Of a stretch of DNA of 64,000 nucleotides, positions 50,848 to 60,387 are shown piece by piece; position 1 is the stretch's first letter; every line of letters starts with the position of its first letter. The notes under the pieces were generated by a model. The model made no database searches and had not been told where the DNA came from. It saw only the letters and a program-made list of their open reading frames with translations. The DNA is from UBA6183 sp964603255 (GTDB taxonomy: Bacteria; Bacteroidota; Bacteroidia; UKL13-3): positions 1 to 64,000 of the forward strand of contig CAZRVA010000002.1 in the NCBI GenBank assembly GCA_964603255.1, written 5' to 3'. Made by a program: the position numbers and the translations under genes.

Positions 50848-53800
50848 ATGTATAACCAAATGCTAAGAAAAATAAACCACGATATGAGAAGGATGTACAT
50901 TATGTCTAGAGCACTTTCATGGATTTTTTTGATAGTGGCAACTTTTGCAGGACCGAAAAGTTGGGGGCAGACATATTACAATATGTCTTCAGGTAATTAT
51001 TCTCAAAACTTTGCTGACATCGCAAACTGGACAAATAACTACGCATCGGGAATTGGAGCAAACAACTGGAAAGTAGCTTCTTCAGCAACTGGTTCTACAA
51101 TTAACAATACAACAGTCTTTAGCACGGGTACTGCAGGCGGTGTACAAAAAGGCACACAATCTTTAATCATACTAGCAACAGGAACCAACTCGGCAGCTAC
51201 TGATTTGCTATTGAACTTTTCTAATAGAATAGTTGGTGATTTAAGCTTAAATTGGTCAAAAGTAGCTAACACTGCTGATGCAAACCCTAGAAGTTCAGAC
51301 CTGAAAATTCAATACAGCACCGATGGAGGAAATAGTTTTGTTGACATGACTGGATACACTATTCCAAGAATACTTAATAATTCTAACACCGAATCAGGAA
51401 TTCTGAACATTCCATTACCATCTGCTTTAAACAATCAAAATCAAGTTATAATTAGATTCTTTGTTTGGAATAACAGCCAAGCAGGAGGTTCTGGCAACAG
51501 GCCTAAATGGCAATTAGATGATATATCAATTTCTTCAACAGGAAACACTTGCACAACTCCTTCAACACAACCAACAACATTCACCTCAAATAACATCACA
51601 ACAAATACAGCCAACATTAACTTTACAAGAGGAAATGGCACAGGTGGTGTATTGGTAATTGGTCGTGCAGGAAGTGCTGTTGTTACTGCACCAACCAATG
51701 GCACAACATACAATGCAAATACTTCTTTTGGTAATGGTGATGCCATTGGCAGTGGATTTGTAGTGTATAACGGAACAGCAGCAGGAGCATCTAACCCAAC
51801 CGGAAACATTAGCTTAACCAATTTAACAGCAAACACAACTTATCATTTTGCAGCATACGAATACAACAGCATTGATAATTGTTATAACTTAAGCAATGCG
51901 CTAACGGGTTCGTTAACCACACTTGCATCAGAACCAACAACTCAACCCAACTCACTTGCGTTTACAAATGTTACGGCAAGCGGGTTTACACTTGGTTGGA
52001 CAAACGGAAATGGATCGAACAGAATAGTGCTAATTAAAGCAAATGGCGCTGTTGATGCTACTCCAACAGACGCAACTGCATACACAGCAAATACAACATT
52101 TGCATCGGGTACGCAAATTGGTACCGGAAATTATGTGGTATTTAACGGTACGGCAAACTCCGTAAATGTAACTGGTTTATCGGCCAACACAACTTACCAT
52201 GTAGCTGTTTACGAATTTAACGGAAGTTCATCATCAATAAATTATTTAACTACTTCGCCTCTTACAGGTAGTAGAAGTTCATTGGTAACAGCGCCTTCAA
52301 CGGCAGCATCGGCAGTATCTGTTGGTGCCAAAACATCAAACTCCATAACACTTAATTGGACAAATGGTAATGGTTCGAACAGAATAGTTGTAGCCAGAAC
52401 CTCGGGCACATCGGCAACTACTCCAACCAATGGAACAAACTATACAGTAAACAGCAACAGTTTTGCAGATGCAACAAACCCAACCACCGCAACCGGAAGA
52501 GTTGTGGTGTATAATGGTAATACAAATACCACAACCATAACCGGATTAAATGCAGCAACATCATACAGTTTTGATGTTTATGAGTATAATGGAAACGGAT
52601 TAACATCAAACTACAGCGCAGCATCAAGCATTACTTCACAATATACTTTATCAACCGAGCCTACACAACATGCAGCAAGTTTTACCGCACAAGCAACAAC
52701 GGCCACAAACATTAATTTAAGCTTTTCTGCGGCAAACACTTTACCTGCATCAGGTTATTTATTGTTAAAAAAGGCATCGGCTTTTGTTATCGGTGATTAT
52801 CCTGTAGATGGAAATGCATACAATGTTGGTAGTACAATTGGCGAAAACGGTGCAACGGTAAATACCATTGTTACAAACAACACAATAACCACATCAACCG
52901 GAACAAATGTTAGTGCTGATTTAACTGTGCATTATCTGCTTGTTCCATTTAATTGGGATGGAACAAACACATCAACCAGAAATTATTTTACAAGCGGCAG
53001 CATACCAACGGTAAACGTTACCACACCATCAGGAAGTAGTGATGCGGTTGCGGTGGTTGGTTCTGAACCTGCTACCATTTCTTCTTTAATAAATGATGAA
53101 GCACCTTTAACATCAACAACCGGAGCACAGGTTTGGCAATTTACCATACGCGATGGAGGAAGCAGTTTAAATGATGCAGACAATTTACCAACTAAAATTT
53201 CATCAATAACACTTACACAAAATGCAGGTAACTCGGTATCTACATGGAATACATCAATAAAAACCGTTGCGCTTTTTGATGGCAATACTTTATTGGCAAC
53301 AGGCACCGTGGGCAACCCAACAAACAACATTACTTTTTCGGGTTTATCTTTAATAATTCCCGATGGGCAAAGCAAAACATTAACAGTACGATTATCATTA
53401 AAAAACACATTAGGAACAACCGATGATGGTAAAGATTTTGTATTTAATTTAACCAATGCAAACATCGCTACATCCACTGATGGAACCAGTTCGGGTGTGG
53501 CTTCTTTTGCTGCAATAAACTCGAGTACCGCTGATAACATTATTGCAGTTGTAGCTACCAAACTTGATTTTGTGCAGCAACCAACAAATGTAAATATTTG
53601 GTCGGCTATAAATCCGGCTGTTACTTTAGAAGCAGTGGATGCAAATGGCAACAGGGATATAGATTACAACACAACCATTTCTTTAACATCAACCGGCATA
53701 CTAAACACATCACCCCAAACCGCAACACCAACAAGCGGACTTGCTACATTTAATAACATTGTACATACTAAAGTTGGCAGTGCCATACAACTAACAGCCG

Positions 53801-56565
53801 CGTCTGGCACGCTTACATCAGCTGTCTCGAACACTATTGATGTACTGCTGGCACCATTACAATTTGCCGAATGGAAGTTTACAACAGTTAATACAGATAC
53901 TAACAATCCCAAAATAAGTGTTTCAGCAATAAGTAGAGGAAATAACAACGGAACAACAAACCCAAATATCGATAGTACATCTGCATCGTCAGGCTATGCA
54001 GGTGCAAGTGGCTTTGGCAATGCAGGTGCAGCTGCCAGAGCAGGTAGTTTAGACACCCATGCAAATGGCAGTGCCTATTTTGAATTTACCATAACACCTA
54101 ACCAAGGCTATAAGGTTGAATTAACCAATATTTCTTTTGGAAATAGAAGCACCGGAACCGGCCCACTAGCTTACACTTTAAGAAGTTCTATTGATAATTA
54201 CACAACAGATATTTTTACAGGAACATTATTAAATAATGGCAATTGGGCTTTAACATCAAACAGCACTGCTATTAATGTTTTGGTTGATTTAGGCCAAAGC
54301 GTAACCTTTAGAATTTATGGTTACAACGGAACAGGCTCACCAGGAACTAATACAACCAACTGGAGAATTGATGATTTAAAATTAAGTGGTTATATTACTG
54401 ACCCTGTTTTTTATTCGAAAACTGTTGGTAATATAAATGATTTAAGTACTTGGGGAATGAATACCGATGGAACCGGAACAGCACCAACAAGTTTTAGCAT
54501 GGATGGCGCAGCTTATATTCTTGCAAATAGAACCAACCCCGAAATACCCTCAAACTGGGCCGTTACCGGAACATTAGATTTAAAAGACAACATATTAAAT
54601 ATTGGATCGAATACACTTACTGTGAATGGTAATATTACCAGAACAACCGGAACAATAAAAACCAATGAAGGAACAATTATATTAGGTGGTTCGGTGTCTT
54701 CAACCTTATATTTCGATCAAACCACTGATGGTACAACCAACAAACTAAAAGATTTAACAATTAATAGAAGTGGTGCAACTGTTGCATTGGGTAACAAACT
54801 ACAATTAGCACAAAACGGCACCATAACAGTTACCGCAGGTACACTAAATACAAATGGTTATTTGGTATTAACATCAACAGCAGCAGATACCACAGCACGT
54901 ATTGCAACATTGCCTCCGGGTGCCACCGTTAGCGGAAATGTGGAAATACAACGGTATATAAATGGTGGCGTTGGTTATAGAGGTTGGCGCTACATGAGTT
55001 CGCCCGTTGCCAACGCAACATACGCACAGTTAATTGATGATATTTTTATAACCGGCCCGGGTGGGGCAACAAATGGTTTTGATGTAGCGGGTAATACTTC
55101 TTCTGTTATGACTTATGAAGAAGGTGCAAACAGAGGTTGGAAAAACATCAGCTCTCCCAACAACACTTGGGCCACAGGTAAAGGTGCAATTGTGTTTTTT
55201 AGAGGTGATAGAACACAAACATCATCTATAACCAATACCAATGTTGCACCTAATAGCTTTGCATTAGACTTCAATGGCACTATTAATTCAGGGAGTTATA
55301 ATGTTAACTTAGATTATGACAACACAGTAGGTGTGTCAACAAATCAAGGTTGGAATTTAATTGGTAATCCATACCCAAGTCAAATAGATTGGGATTTAGT
55401 AACAAAAACAAGTGGAGTAAACAGCCACTATTACTTAATCAATCCAAACTCAAAAAATTACATGAGTGCCAATACCGGTATTATTGCCATTGGACAAGGT
55501 TTTTTTGTTCAGGTAAATGCGAGTGGCCAATCAGTTACTTTTAATGAAACAAACAAAACTGGAGTAAATGGCACCGCGTATTTTAAAACAGCAACCAACC
55601 CATTAACCATTAAAATGAACTTGGATAGTGTGCAAAATGATATAGCTAAAATCTTCTTTTTGAACGGTGCCAATAAAAACTATTTATTTACGGAAGATGC
55701 AGTTAAGCTATCAAACACAGTATATAATTTAAGTTTAGTTACACCAAATAGTGTTGATGTGCAAAATAGTTATGTGCCACCTTTGGGCGTTACAGGAACA
55801 GATACATTTGAGCTTAAAGTAACCTCAACAACCAACACAACATACAGTTTAAGTTTCGAGAATCTTCAGAGTCTACCAATAAACCGAGCCGTATTATTAA
55901 TCGATAAAATGAACAATAGTATAACCAATATGAGAGTAACACCTAACTATACCTTTGCCATTAATAACACCCAAAGCAGTAGTTTTGGCAAACGCTTTTT
56001 ATTGATTATTACCGACCAACAAAACCCATTGCCTATTAAATTAACCCACTTTAGTGGTGTAAACCAAGGTGAGTATAATAGGCTAAGTTGGACCACTGCA
56101 TCAGAGAAAAATCTGATAGCGTTTGAATTACAAAAAGCTACGGATGACTTGAATTTTGAGTCCATTGGACTTATAAAAGCAAATAACCGAAATACAACAA
56201 CACATTACAACTTCTCTGATAATCAAGCATACTGTAATAAAAACTTTTACCGACTAAAATTAATTTACAGCAACTACAACGAATACTCAAACACAATTGT
56301 GTTGAGCAAAAACGAAATTAACAATCAGAAGCAAGTAATTGAGGTTTATCCGAATCCTGCAAATAATATACTGAACATAAAATCGGCTGATGGAGAAACA
56401 ATCGATGATTTTAGCATCTTTGACTTTTATGGCAAATTAGTTTTAAATGCTGCAAAAACAGATGTGATTGATATAAGCGGGTTAGAGGATGGAAATTATA
56501 TTTTGCAGGTAGAAATGAATGGTCGGTATTTAAAAACTAAATTCAGCAAAATGTCTAATCGATAA
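50848..56565 (+). CDS. Very large T9SS-exported protein with four fibronectin-III-like repeats
   Basis: A 1905-residue cargo protein. Signal peptide near residues 20-41 (ALSWIFLIVATFAG); the first 19 residues may be an N-terminal extension if an internal ATG is used. Four fibronectin-III-like units start at about residues 239, 361, 481 and 602, each near 121 residues, with the core WTNGNGSNRIV. Then come a Big-like unit (about 890-1010), a discoidin or jelly-roll-like unit and a beta-helix-like region (LNIGSNTLTVNGNI). It ends in the T9SS sorting domain (VYPNPANNILNI at 1831, then ISGLEDGNYILQVEM). The last 700 residues are paralogous to the 924-aa protein downstream. Adhesin or matrix protein; no catalytic site seen. 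Confidence 0.88.
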   Translation: MYNQMLRKINHDMRRMYIMSRALSWIFLIVATFAGPKSWGQTYYNMSSGNYSQNFADIANWTNNYASGIGANNWKVASSATGSTINNTTVFSTGTAGGVQKGTQSLIILATGTNSAATDLLLNFSNRIVGDLSLNWSKVANTADANPRSSDLKIQYSTDGGNSFVDMTGYTIPRILNNSNTESGILNIPLPSALNNQNQVIIRFFVWNNSQAGGSGNRPKWQLDDISISSTGNTCTTPSTQPTTFTSNNITTNTANINFTRGNGTGGVLVIGRAGSAVVTAPTNGTTYNANTSFGNGDAIGSGFVVYNGTAAGASNPTGNISLTNLTANTTYHFAAYEYNSIDNCYNLSNALTGSLTTLASEPTTQPNSLAFTNVTASGFTLGWTNGNGSNRIVLIKANGAVDATPTDATAYTANTTFASGTQIGTGNYVVFNGTANSVNVTGLSANTTYHVAVYEFNGSSSSINYLTTSPLTGSRSSLVTAPSTAASAVSVGAKTSNSITLNWTNGNGSNRIVVARTSGTSATTPTNGTNYTVNSNSFADATNPTTATGRVVVYNGNTNTTTITGLNAATSYSFDVYEYNGNGLTSNYSAASSITSQYTLSTEPTQHAASFTAQATTATNINLSFSAANTLPASGYLLLKKASAFVIGDYPVDGNAYNVGSTIGENGATVNTIVTNNTITTSTGTNVSADLTVHYLLVPFNWDGTNTSTRNYFTSGSIPTVNVTTPSGSSDAVAVVGSEPATISSLINDEAPLTSTTGAQVWQFTIRDGGSSLNDADNLPTKISSITLTQNAGNSVSTWNTSIKTVALFDGNTLLATGTVGNPTNNITFSGLSLIIPDGQSKTLTVRLSLKNTLGTTDDGKDFVFNLTNANIATSTDGTSSGVASFAAINSSTADNIIAVVATKLDFVQQPTNVNIWSAINPAVTLEAVDANGNRDIDYNTTISLTSTGILNTSPQTATPTSGLATFNNIVHTKVGSAIQLTAASGTLTSAVSNTIDVLLAPLQFAEWKFTTVNTDTNNPKISVSAISRGNNNGTTNPNIDSTSASSGYAGASGFGNAGAAARAGSLDTHANGSAYFEFTITPNQGYKVELTNISFGNRSTGTGPLAYTLRSSIDNYTTDIFTGTLLNNGNWALTSNSTAINVLVDLGQSVTFRIYGYNGTGSPGTNTTNWRIDDLKLSGYITDPVFYSKTVGNINDLSTWGMNTDGTGTAPTSFSMDGAAYILANRTNPEIPSNWAVTGTLDLKDNILNIGSNTLTVNGNITRTTGTIKTNEGTIILGGSVSSTLYFDQTTDGTTNKLKDLTINRSGATVALGNKLQLAQNGTITVTAGTLNTNGYLVLTSTAADTTARIATLPPGATVSGNVEIQRYINGGVGYRGWRYMSSPVANATYAQLIDDIFITGPGGATNGFDVAGNTSSVMTYEEGANRGWKNISSPNNTWATGKGAIVFFRGDRTQTSSITNTNVAPNSFALDFNGTINSGSYNVNLDYDNTVGVSTNQGWNLIGNPYPSQIDWDLVTKTSGVNSHYYLINPNSKNYMSANTGIIAIGQGFFVQVNASGQSVTFNETNKTGVNGTAYFKTATNPLTIKMNLDSVQNDIAKIFFLNGANKNYLFTEDAVKLSNTVYNLSLVTPNSVDVQNSYVPPLGVTGTDTFELKVTSTTNTTYSLSFENLQSLPINRAVLLIDKMNNSITNMRVTPNYTFAINNTQSSSFGKRFLLIITDQQNPLPIKLTHFSGVNQGEYNRLSWTTASEKNLIAFELQKATDDLNFESIGLIKANNRNTTTHYNFSDNQAYCNKNFYRLKLIYSNYNEYSNTIVLSKNEINNQKQVIEVYPNPANNILNIKSADGETIDDFSIFDFYGKLVLNAAKTDVIDISGLEDGNYILQVEMNGRYLKTKFSKMSNR

Positions 56566-56849
56566 AGCGTTTATTTAATGTTTAACTTTTGCTATAAGGC
56601 TTAATTTGAGATTAAAAAAGTACTATGCTTAGCATTTAAAGTATCATTTTTTCTGCAAAAAATGTAGTTTGAACGACAGTTTATAGCATTTAATCTGCAA
56701 TTGCATATAGTGATATCAAGAAATCAACATCTATTCGTTTTTATATTTGGTACTTTGTTTTACAAAAATAGCCTTAGGTATTATTGTGGCAAAATCATTA
56801 TACACAGATTAACTATTTTAATACATTTGCTTTAACTAATCGCTAAGCT

Positions 56850-59624
56850 ATGTTAAAACTATTTACTACCACGAAAACGCTCCTAATTCTATCCTTTGCT
56901 TTATTCAGTTCGGGAAAATCTTTCGCCCAGATTAGTATTACAGCCTTGAACTCTGCTGTAACTGAAAACTTTACAGGTTATTTAAATTCCTCAAGCGGTA
57001 GTATTCTGACGAATTGGGAAATGATTGAAGCTAATTTAATAGACAACACTGTTGACCCATCAGATGGCAGCTCGTCAACAAGCGGCATATACAGTTTCGG
57101 CACAGGTACGAACACAGATAGGGCGATTGGCTCTATAACAGGTAGTTCATTACAGCCTATGATTTTTGGAGCAAAATTCCAAAATAATACAGGTCAAGCA
57201 ATTTCAAGTATAACAGTTCAATATACGGGTGAACAATGGAGGTTAGGTCAGAGTGGATTAACAACAGACAAGTTAATTTTTGAATATAGCACTGATGCAA
57301 CAAGTCTTGGTACTGGTAATTGGGTAGAAGTTTCATCATTAAACTTTGCTGCTCCGATAACAACGGGAACAGTTGGTGCATTAGATGGTAATTTAACTGG
57401 TAATAAAACTACACTTTCGGCAAATATTGCGGTAAATATAGCAACATCGGGTACAGTATTCATTAGGTGGAGAGATCAACAAGCTGGAACAGATGATCAT
57501 GGCTTAGCGGTTGATGATTTTAGCGTAACGGCTTATGGAAATTTAACGCCAGGTACCTATACAGATGCAAATATTCTCGGAACGTTTGTTCTTGGTGGAA
57601 ATGTTTCTTTAACAGGTACAACTGTTTTTGTGAATAGTTCCTCAAAACTTGATATTGGTTCTAATACACTTACTATTTCAGGTCCAATTTCAGGAACTCC
57701 AATTATAAAAGGCGGTCATTCATCCAATTTAACCATCGATGGCACAGGTACAATTGGTACAATTGAATTTGATCAAACCACACCCGGTACTACTAACGTT
57801 TTAAATAACCTCACAATTAATCGCTCTGGTGCAACAGTAACATTAGGAAACGCGCTTAATATATCAGATAATAACGGAAGCGTGAATTTAACTGCAGGTA
57901 ATTTAGCAACAGGAGGTAATCTTACGCTTTTGTCAACTTTTACCGGAACAGCTAGAATTGGTTCAATAACCAGTAGTGTTTCTGATTTAACAGGTAATGT
58001 GACAGCACAACGTTATATGCAAGGAACTGATATTGTTTGGAGAAACTGGAGAACAATGGGTCCTCCAACCAATAATTTTACGGTATCACAACTTGTAGAT
58101 GACATTTATGTAACAGGTCCGGGCGGCACATCTAATGGTTTTGATGCAAATGGTACAAACTCTTCTGTTATGTATTACCAAGAAAATACAACTGGAGGCA
58201 GGGGTTGGAAATCAATAACAAGCACTTCACACAGTTTTGTTCCCGGTGAGGGCATGTTAGTATTCTACAGAGGCGATAGAACGCAAGTCGCATCAATTAC
58301 AAATCCTTCAACCATTCCCAATGCCACAACAATAGATGTTACAGGGCCTATTAATAAAGGTGATGTTTCTGTAAATTTGAGCTACACGAACACTGCATCC
58401 CCTACAAACGATGGGTGGAATTTCTTATCAAATCCTTATCCGAGCCAAATGTTATGGGATAACACAATTACAAAAGGGGCATTCGTAGATAATTTTATTT
58501 CAGTTTGGGTACCTAACACCGATTCTTATTTGGCAACGCAAAATCAAGTTATTGGGGCACATCAAGGGTTTTTTGTTCAAACAACAGCGGCTTCACAATC
58601 AGTTACCTTCGAAGAAAATGATAAAGTGGCAAGCTTATTTACCCCATACTTTAAAACATCACTCAATCCATTTGCAATTAAAATGTTTTCGGATAGTGTT
58701 AGACATGATGTTATAAAATTAGACTTTTCAACTGGTGCAAGTAAGAACTATGTTTTTAAGGAAGATGGTTTAAAAATGTTAAATCCTAAAATCAACATTG
58801 GTTACAAAACCCCTAATGACAGAACAGTTCAAATTAATACCGTACCCACGCCAACTACAAACAGTACAGATACTTTTGTGGTTTCCACAACTTCAACCAG
58901 TAGCGGAAATTTTTGGTTAACCTTTGAAGACAAAGCCATTTTACCTGCAAACAAAAACGTATTTTTAGTAGATGGTTTTAACAACAACATCATAGATGTT
59001 AAAACAACCAATAGCTACACATTTACCATCAATAATGCTAACAGCGCAACTTACGGTAACCGTTTTAAATTAATAATAACCGATCAGTTTAACCCGCTTC
59101 CGGTAAAATTAGCAACGTTTACCGGTAATAAATTAGGTAAATCAAACTTATTAAAGTGGACTTCGGTTGGAGAGAAAAACCTGATTAATTACGAAGTTGA
59201 AAGAAGCAGTGATGGTAAAAACTTTGAATCTATTGGCTTGGTAAAAGCTACTAACTCCTCAGCTAACACCAATTATAGTTTTGTTGATGAAAACCTAGGA
59301 TCAAGTAGTGTAAACTACTACCGATTAAAAATTAACGAAAATAAAGGTGTTAACAGTTACTCTAACATCATTAGCATATCAAACGATGCGTTACAAAATG
59401 TGATGGTTGAAGTTTATCCTAATCCGGCACAAAATAATATCAGTATAAAACTTGAAGAAAATAACACCTTTGAATCGGCAGTTATTTTTGATATTAACGG
59501 AAAAGCTGTTTTAAACACCAAAACAGCCGAAGTAATTGATATATCAGCACTATTACCCGGTGTTTACACCATTCAAGTGAATACAGGTTTAAGTGAGCAA
59601 AAAGTTAAATTTATTAAACACTAA
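56850..59624 (+). CDS. T9SS-exported protein, paralogue of the preceding cargo
   Basis: A 924-residue protein with signal peptide 1-27 (LLILSFALFSSGKSFA). Residues about 60-235 form a beta-sandwich (FEYSTDATSLGTGNWVEVSSL, then VFIRWRDQQAGTDDHGLAVDDF); residues 240-390 a beta-helix-like region (LDIGSNTLTISGPI); 390-750 the shared module (WRNWRTMGPP, DDIYVTGPGGTSNGFD, MLVFYRGDRTQ) and the T9SS end domain from about 849 (VEVYPNPAQNNISI). The shared blocks match the 1905-aa protein in order. Perhaps a surface or matrix protein; catalytic role not visible. An exact TAnnTTTG word (56822-56829) lies 20 bases before the ATG. Confidence 0.88.
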   Translation: MLKLFTTTKTLLILSFALFSSGKSFAQISITALNSAVTENFTGYLNSSSGSILTNWEMIEANLIDNTVDPSDGSSSTSGIYSFGTGTNTDRAIGSITGSSLQPMIFGAKFQNNTGQAISSITVQYTGEQWRLGQSGLTTDKLIFEYSTDATSLGTGNWVEVSSLNFAAPITTGTVGALDGNLTGNKTTLSANIAVNIATSGTVFIRWRDQQAGTDDHGLAVDDFSVTAYGNLTPGTYTDANILGTFVLGGNVSLTGTTVFVNSSSKLDIGSNTLTISGPISGTPIIKGGHSSNLTIDGTGTIGTIEFDQTTPGTTNVLNNLTINRSGATVTLGNALNISDNNGSVNLTAGNLATGGNLTLLSTFTGTARIGSITSSVSDLTGNVTAQRYMQGTDIVWRNWRTMGPPTNNFTVSQLVDDIYVTGPGGTSNGFDANGTNSSVMYYQENTTGGRGWKSITSTSHSFVPGEGMLVFYRGDRTQVASITNPSTIPNATTIDVTGPINKGDVSVNLSYTNTASPTNDGWNFLSNPYPSQMLWDNTITKGAFVDNFISVWVPNTDSYLATQNQVIGAHQGFFVQTTAASQSVTFEENDKVASLFTPYFKTSLNPFAIKMFSDSVRHDVIKLDFSTGASKNYVFKEDGLKMLNPKINIGYKTPNDRTVQINTVPTPTTNSTDTFVVSTTSTSSGNFWLTFEDKAILPANKNVFLVDGFNNNIIDVKTTNSYTFTINNANSATYGNRFKLIITDQFNPLPVKLATFTGNKLGKSNLLKWTSVGEKNLINYEVERSSDGKNFESIGLVKATNSSANTNYSFVDENLGSSSVNYYRLKINENKGVNSYSNIISISNDALQNVMVEVYPNPAQNNISIKLEENNTFESAVIFDINGKAVLNTKTAEVIDISALLPGVYTIQVNTGLSEQKVKFIKH

Positions 59625-59732
59625 GTAAAATCATAACAATCAGTTTACATGCAAATTTCAAGATAATTGTTAATTGCCCACTTAAACTAAAATAGGAATA
59701 ACCATTAAACGGAATATACCAGTATAATAAAG

Positions 59733-60371
59733 ATGAAACGAACAATTAAACTTTTAATATTTATCATCCTGTCCATATTTAGTAACGTATCCATCGCTCA
59801 ATACGCTGATGATTACGGATACAACGAAGACGACTATGATGGTGAGTATGAATACAACAGTTATAATAACAACTACTACCAAAGATACTCAGAAGACGAA
59901 TATCGCAAGCGCCAAGAGCGCTTTTATAAAAAAAGTTACGAGGAAGAAGATTTGTACAATGGTGGCTATCGCAGAAAGAACTATTCTTCGTCTGAAAGTT
60001 ACTACGGTGTTGGTGGCTTAAACATGGGTGGAATTGGCTCAAAAGGAAACTCGTGGTTTGGAGGTAACAACAATGATGTTCCAACACCTGTAAAACCAAG
60101 AAACTTTGACCCATTTGACACCAAAGAAGTCGGTATAGTTGATGGTGTAGATCGCCTAGCTGATGATGCTAAAGGTGCAACTACCACAAACGATCCAAGC
60201 AAAGGCGTTGGTGAGATTAACCCAGGTGACGATAAGAAAACAGAAACTGCACCACCACCACCAGATGAGCCGGATATTCCGGTAGACACTGCAATTCCTT
60301 TTTTAATTGCGGCTGGATTAATGATTGCAGGATTAAAACTTAATAAATTTAAAAACGCGTTAGTTAACTAA
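59733..60371 (+). CDS. Tyrosine- and acid-rich exported protein with C-terminal anchor
   Basis: A 212-residue protein that I do not recognise as a family. Signal peptide residues 1-22 (LLIFIILSIFSNVSIA). Then a low-complexity region very rich in Tyr, Asp, Glu and Asn (about 23-60), a Gly/Ser region (92-112), and a Pro/Thr linker. The end PVDTAIPFLIAAGLMIAGLK with a basic tail is a Pro-Val-Asp / membrane helix / basic cluster, like the PID-type C-terminal sorting tails of Bacteroidota. It lies downstream of two T9SS cargo genes. The transcription terminator is built from its last codons. Confidence 0.72.
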   Translation: MKRTIKLLIFIILSIFSNVSIAQYADDYGYNEDDYDGEYEYNSYNNNYYQRYSEDEYRKRQERFYKKSYEEEDLYNGGYRRKNYSSSESYYGVGGLNMGGIGSKGNSWFGGNNNDVPTPVKPRNFDPFDTKEVGIVDGVDRLADDAKGATTTNDPSKGVGEINPGDDKKTETAPPPPDEPDIPVDTAIPFLIAAGLMIAGLKLNKFKNALVN

Positions 60372-60380
60372 CGCGTTTTT
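60351..60380. terminator. Bidirectional terminator overlapping the end of the Tyr-rich gene
   Basis: A 30-base perfect palindrome, AAAAACGCGTTAG... to ...CTAACGCGTTTTT, with T-run on both strands. The last six codons and stop (60369-60371) of the preceding gene form its left half. It also ends the convergent thioredoxin-fold gene. Confidence 0.85.
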
Positions 60381-60387
60381 TTTATGA

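Noticed and set aside
52983..53651. 222-codon open frame antisense to the 1905-aa gene
   Set aside because: The frame is a shadow of Thr/Ser/Ala-rich codons in the real gene; no start signal, promoter or family motif supports it.
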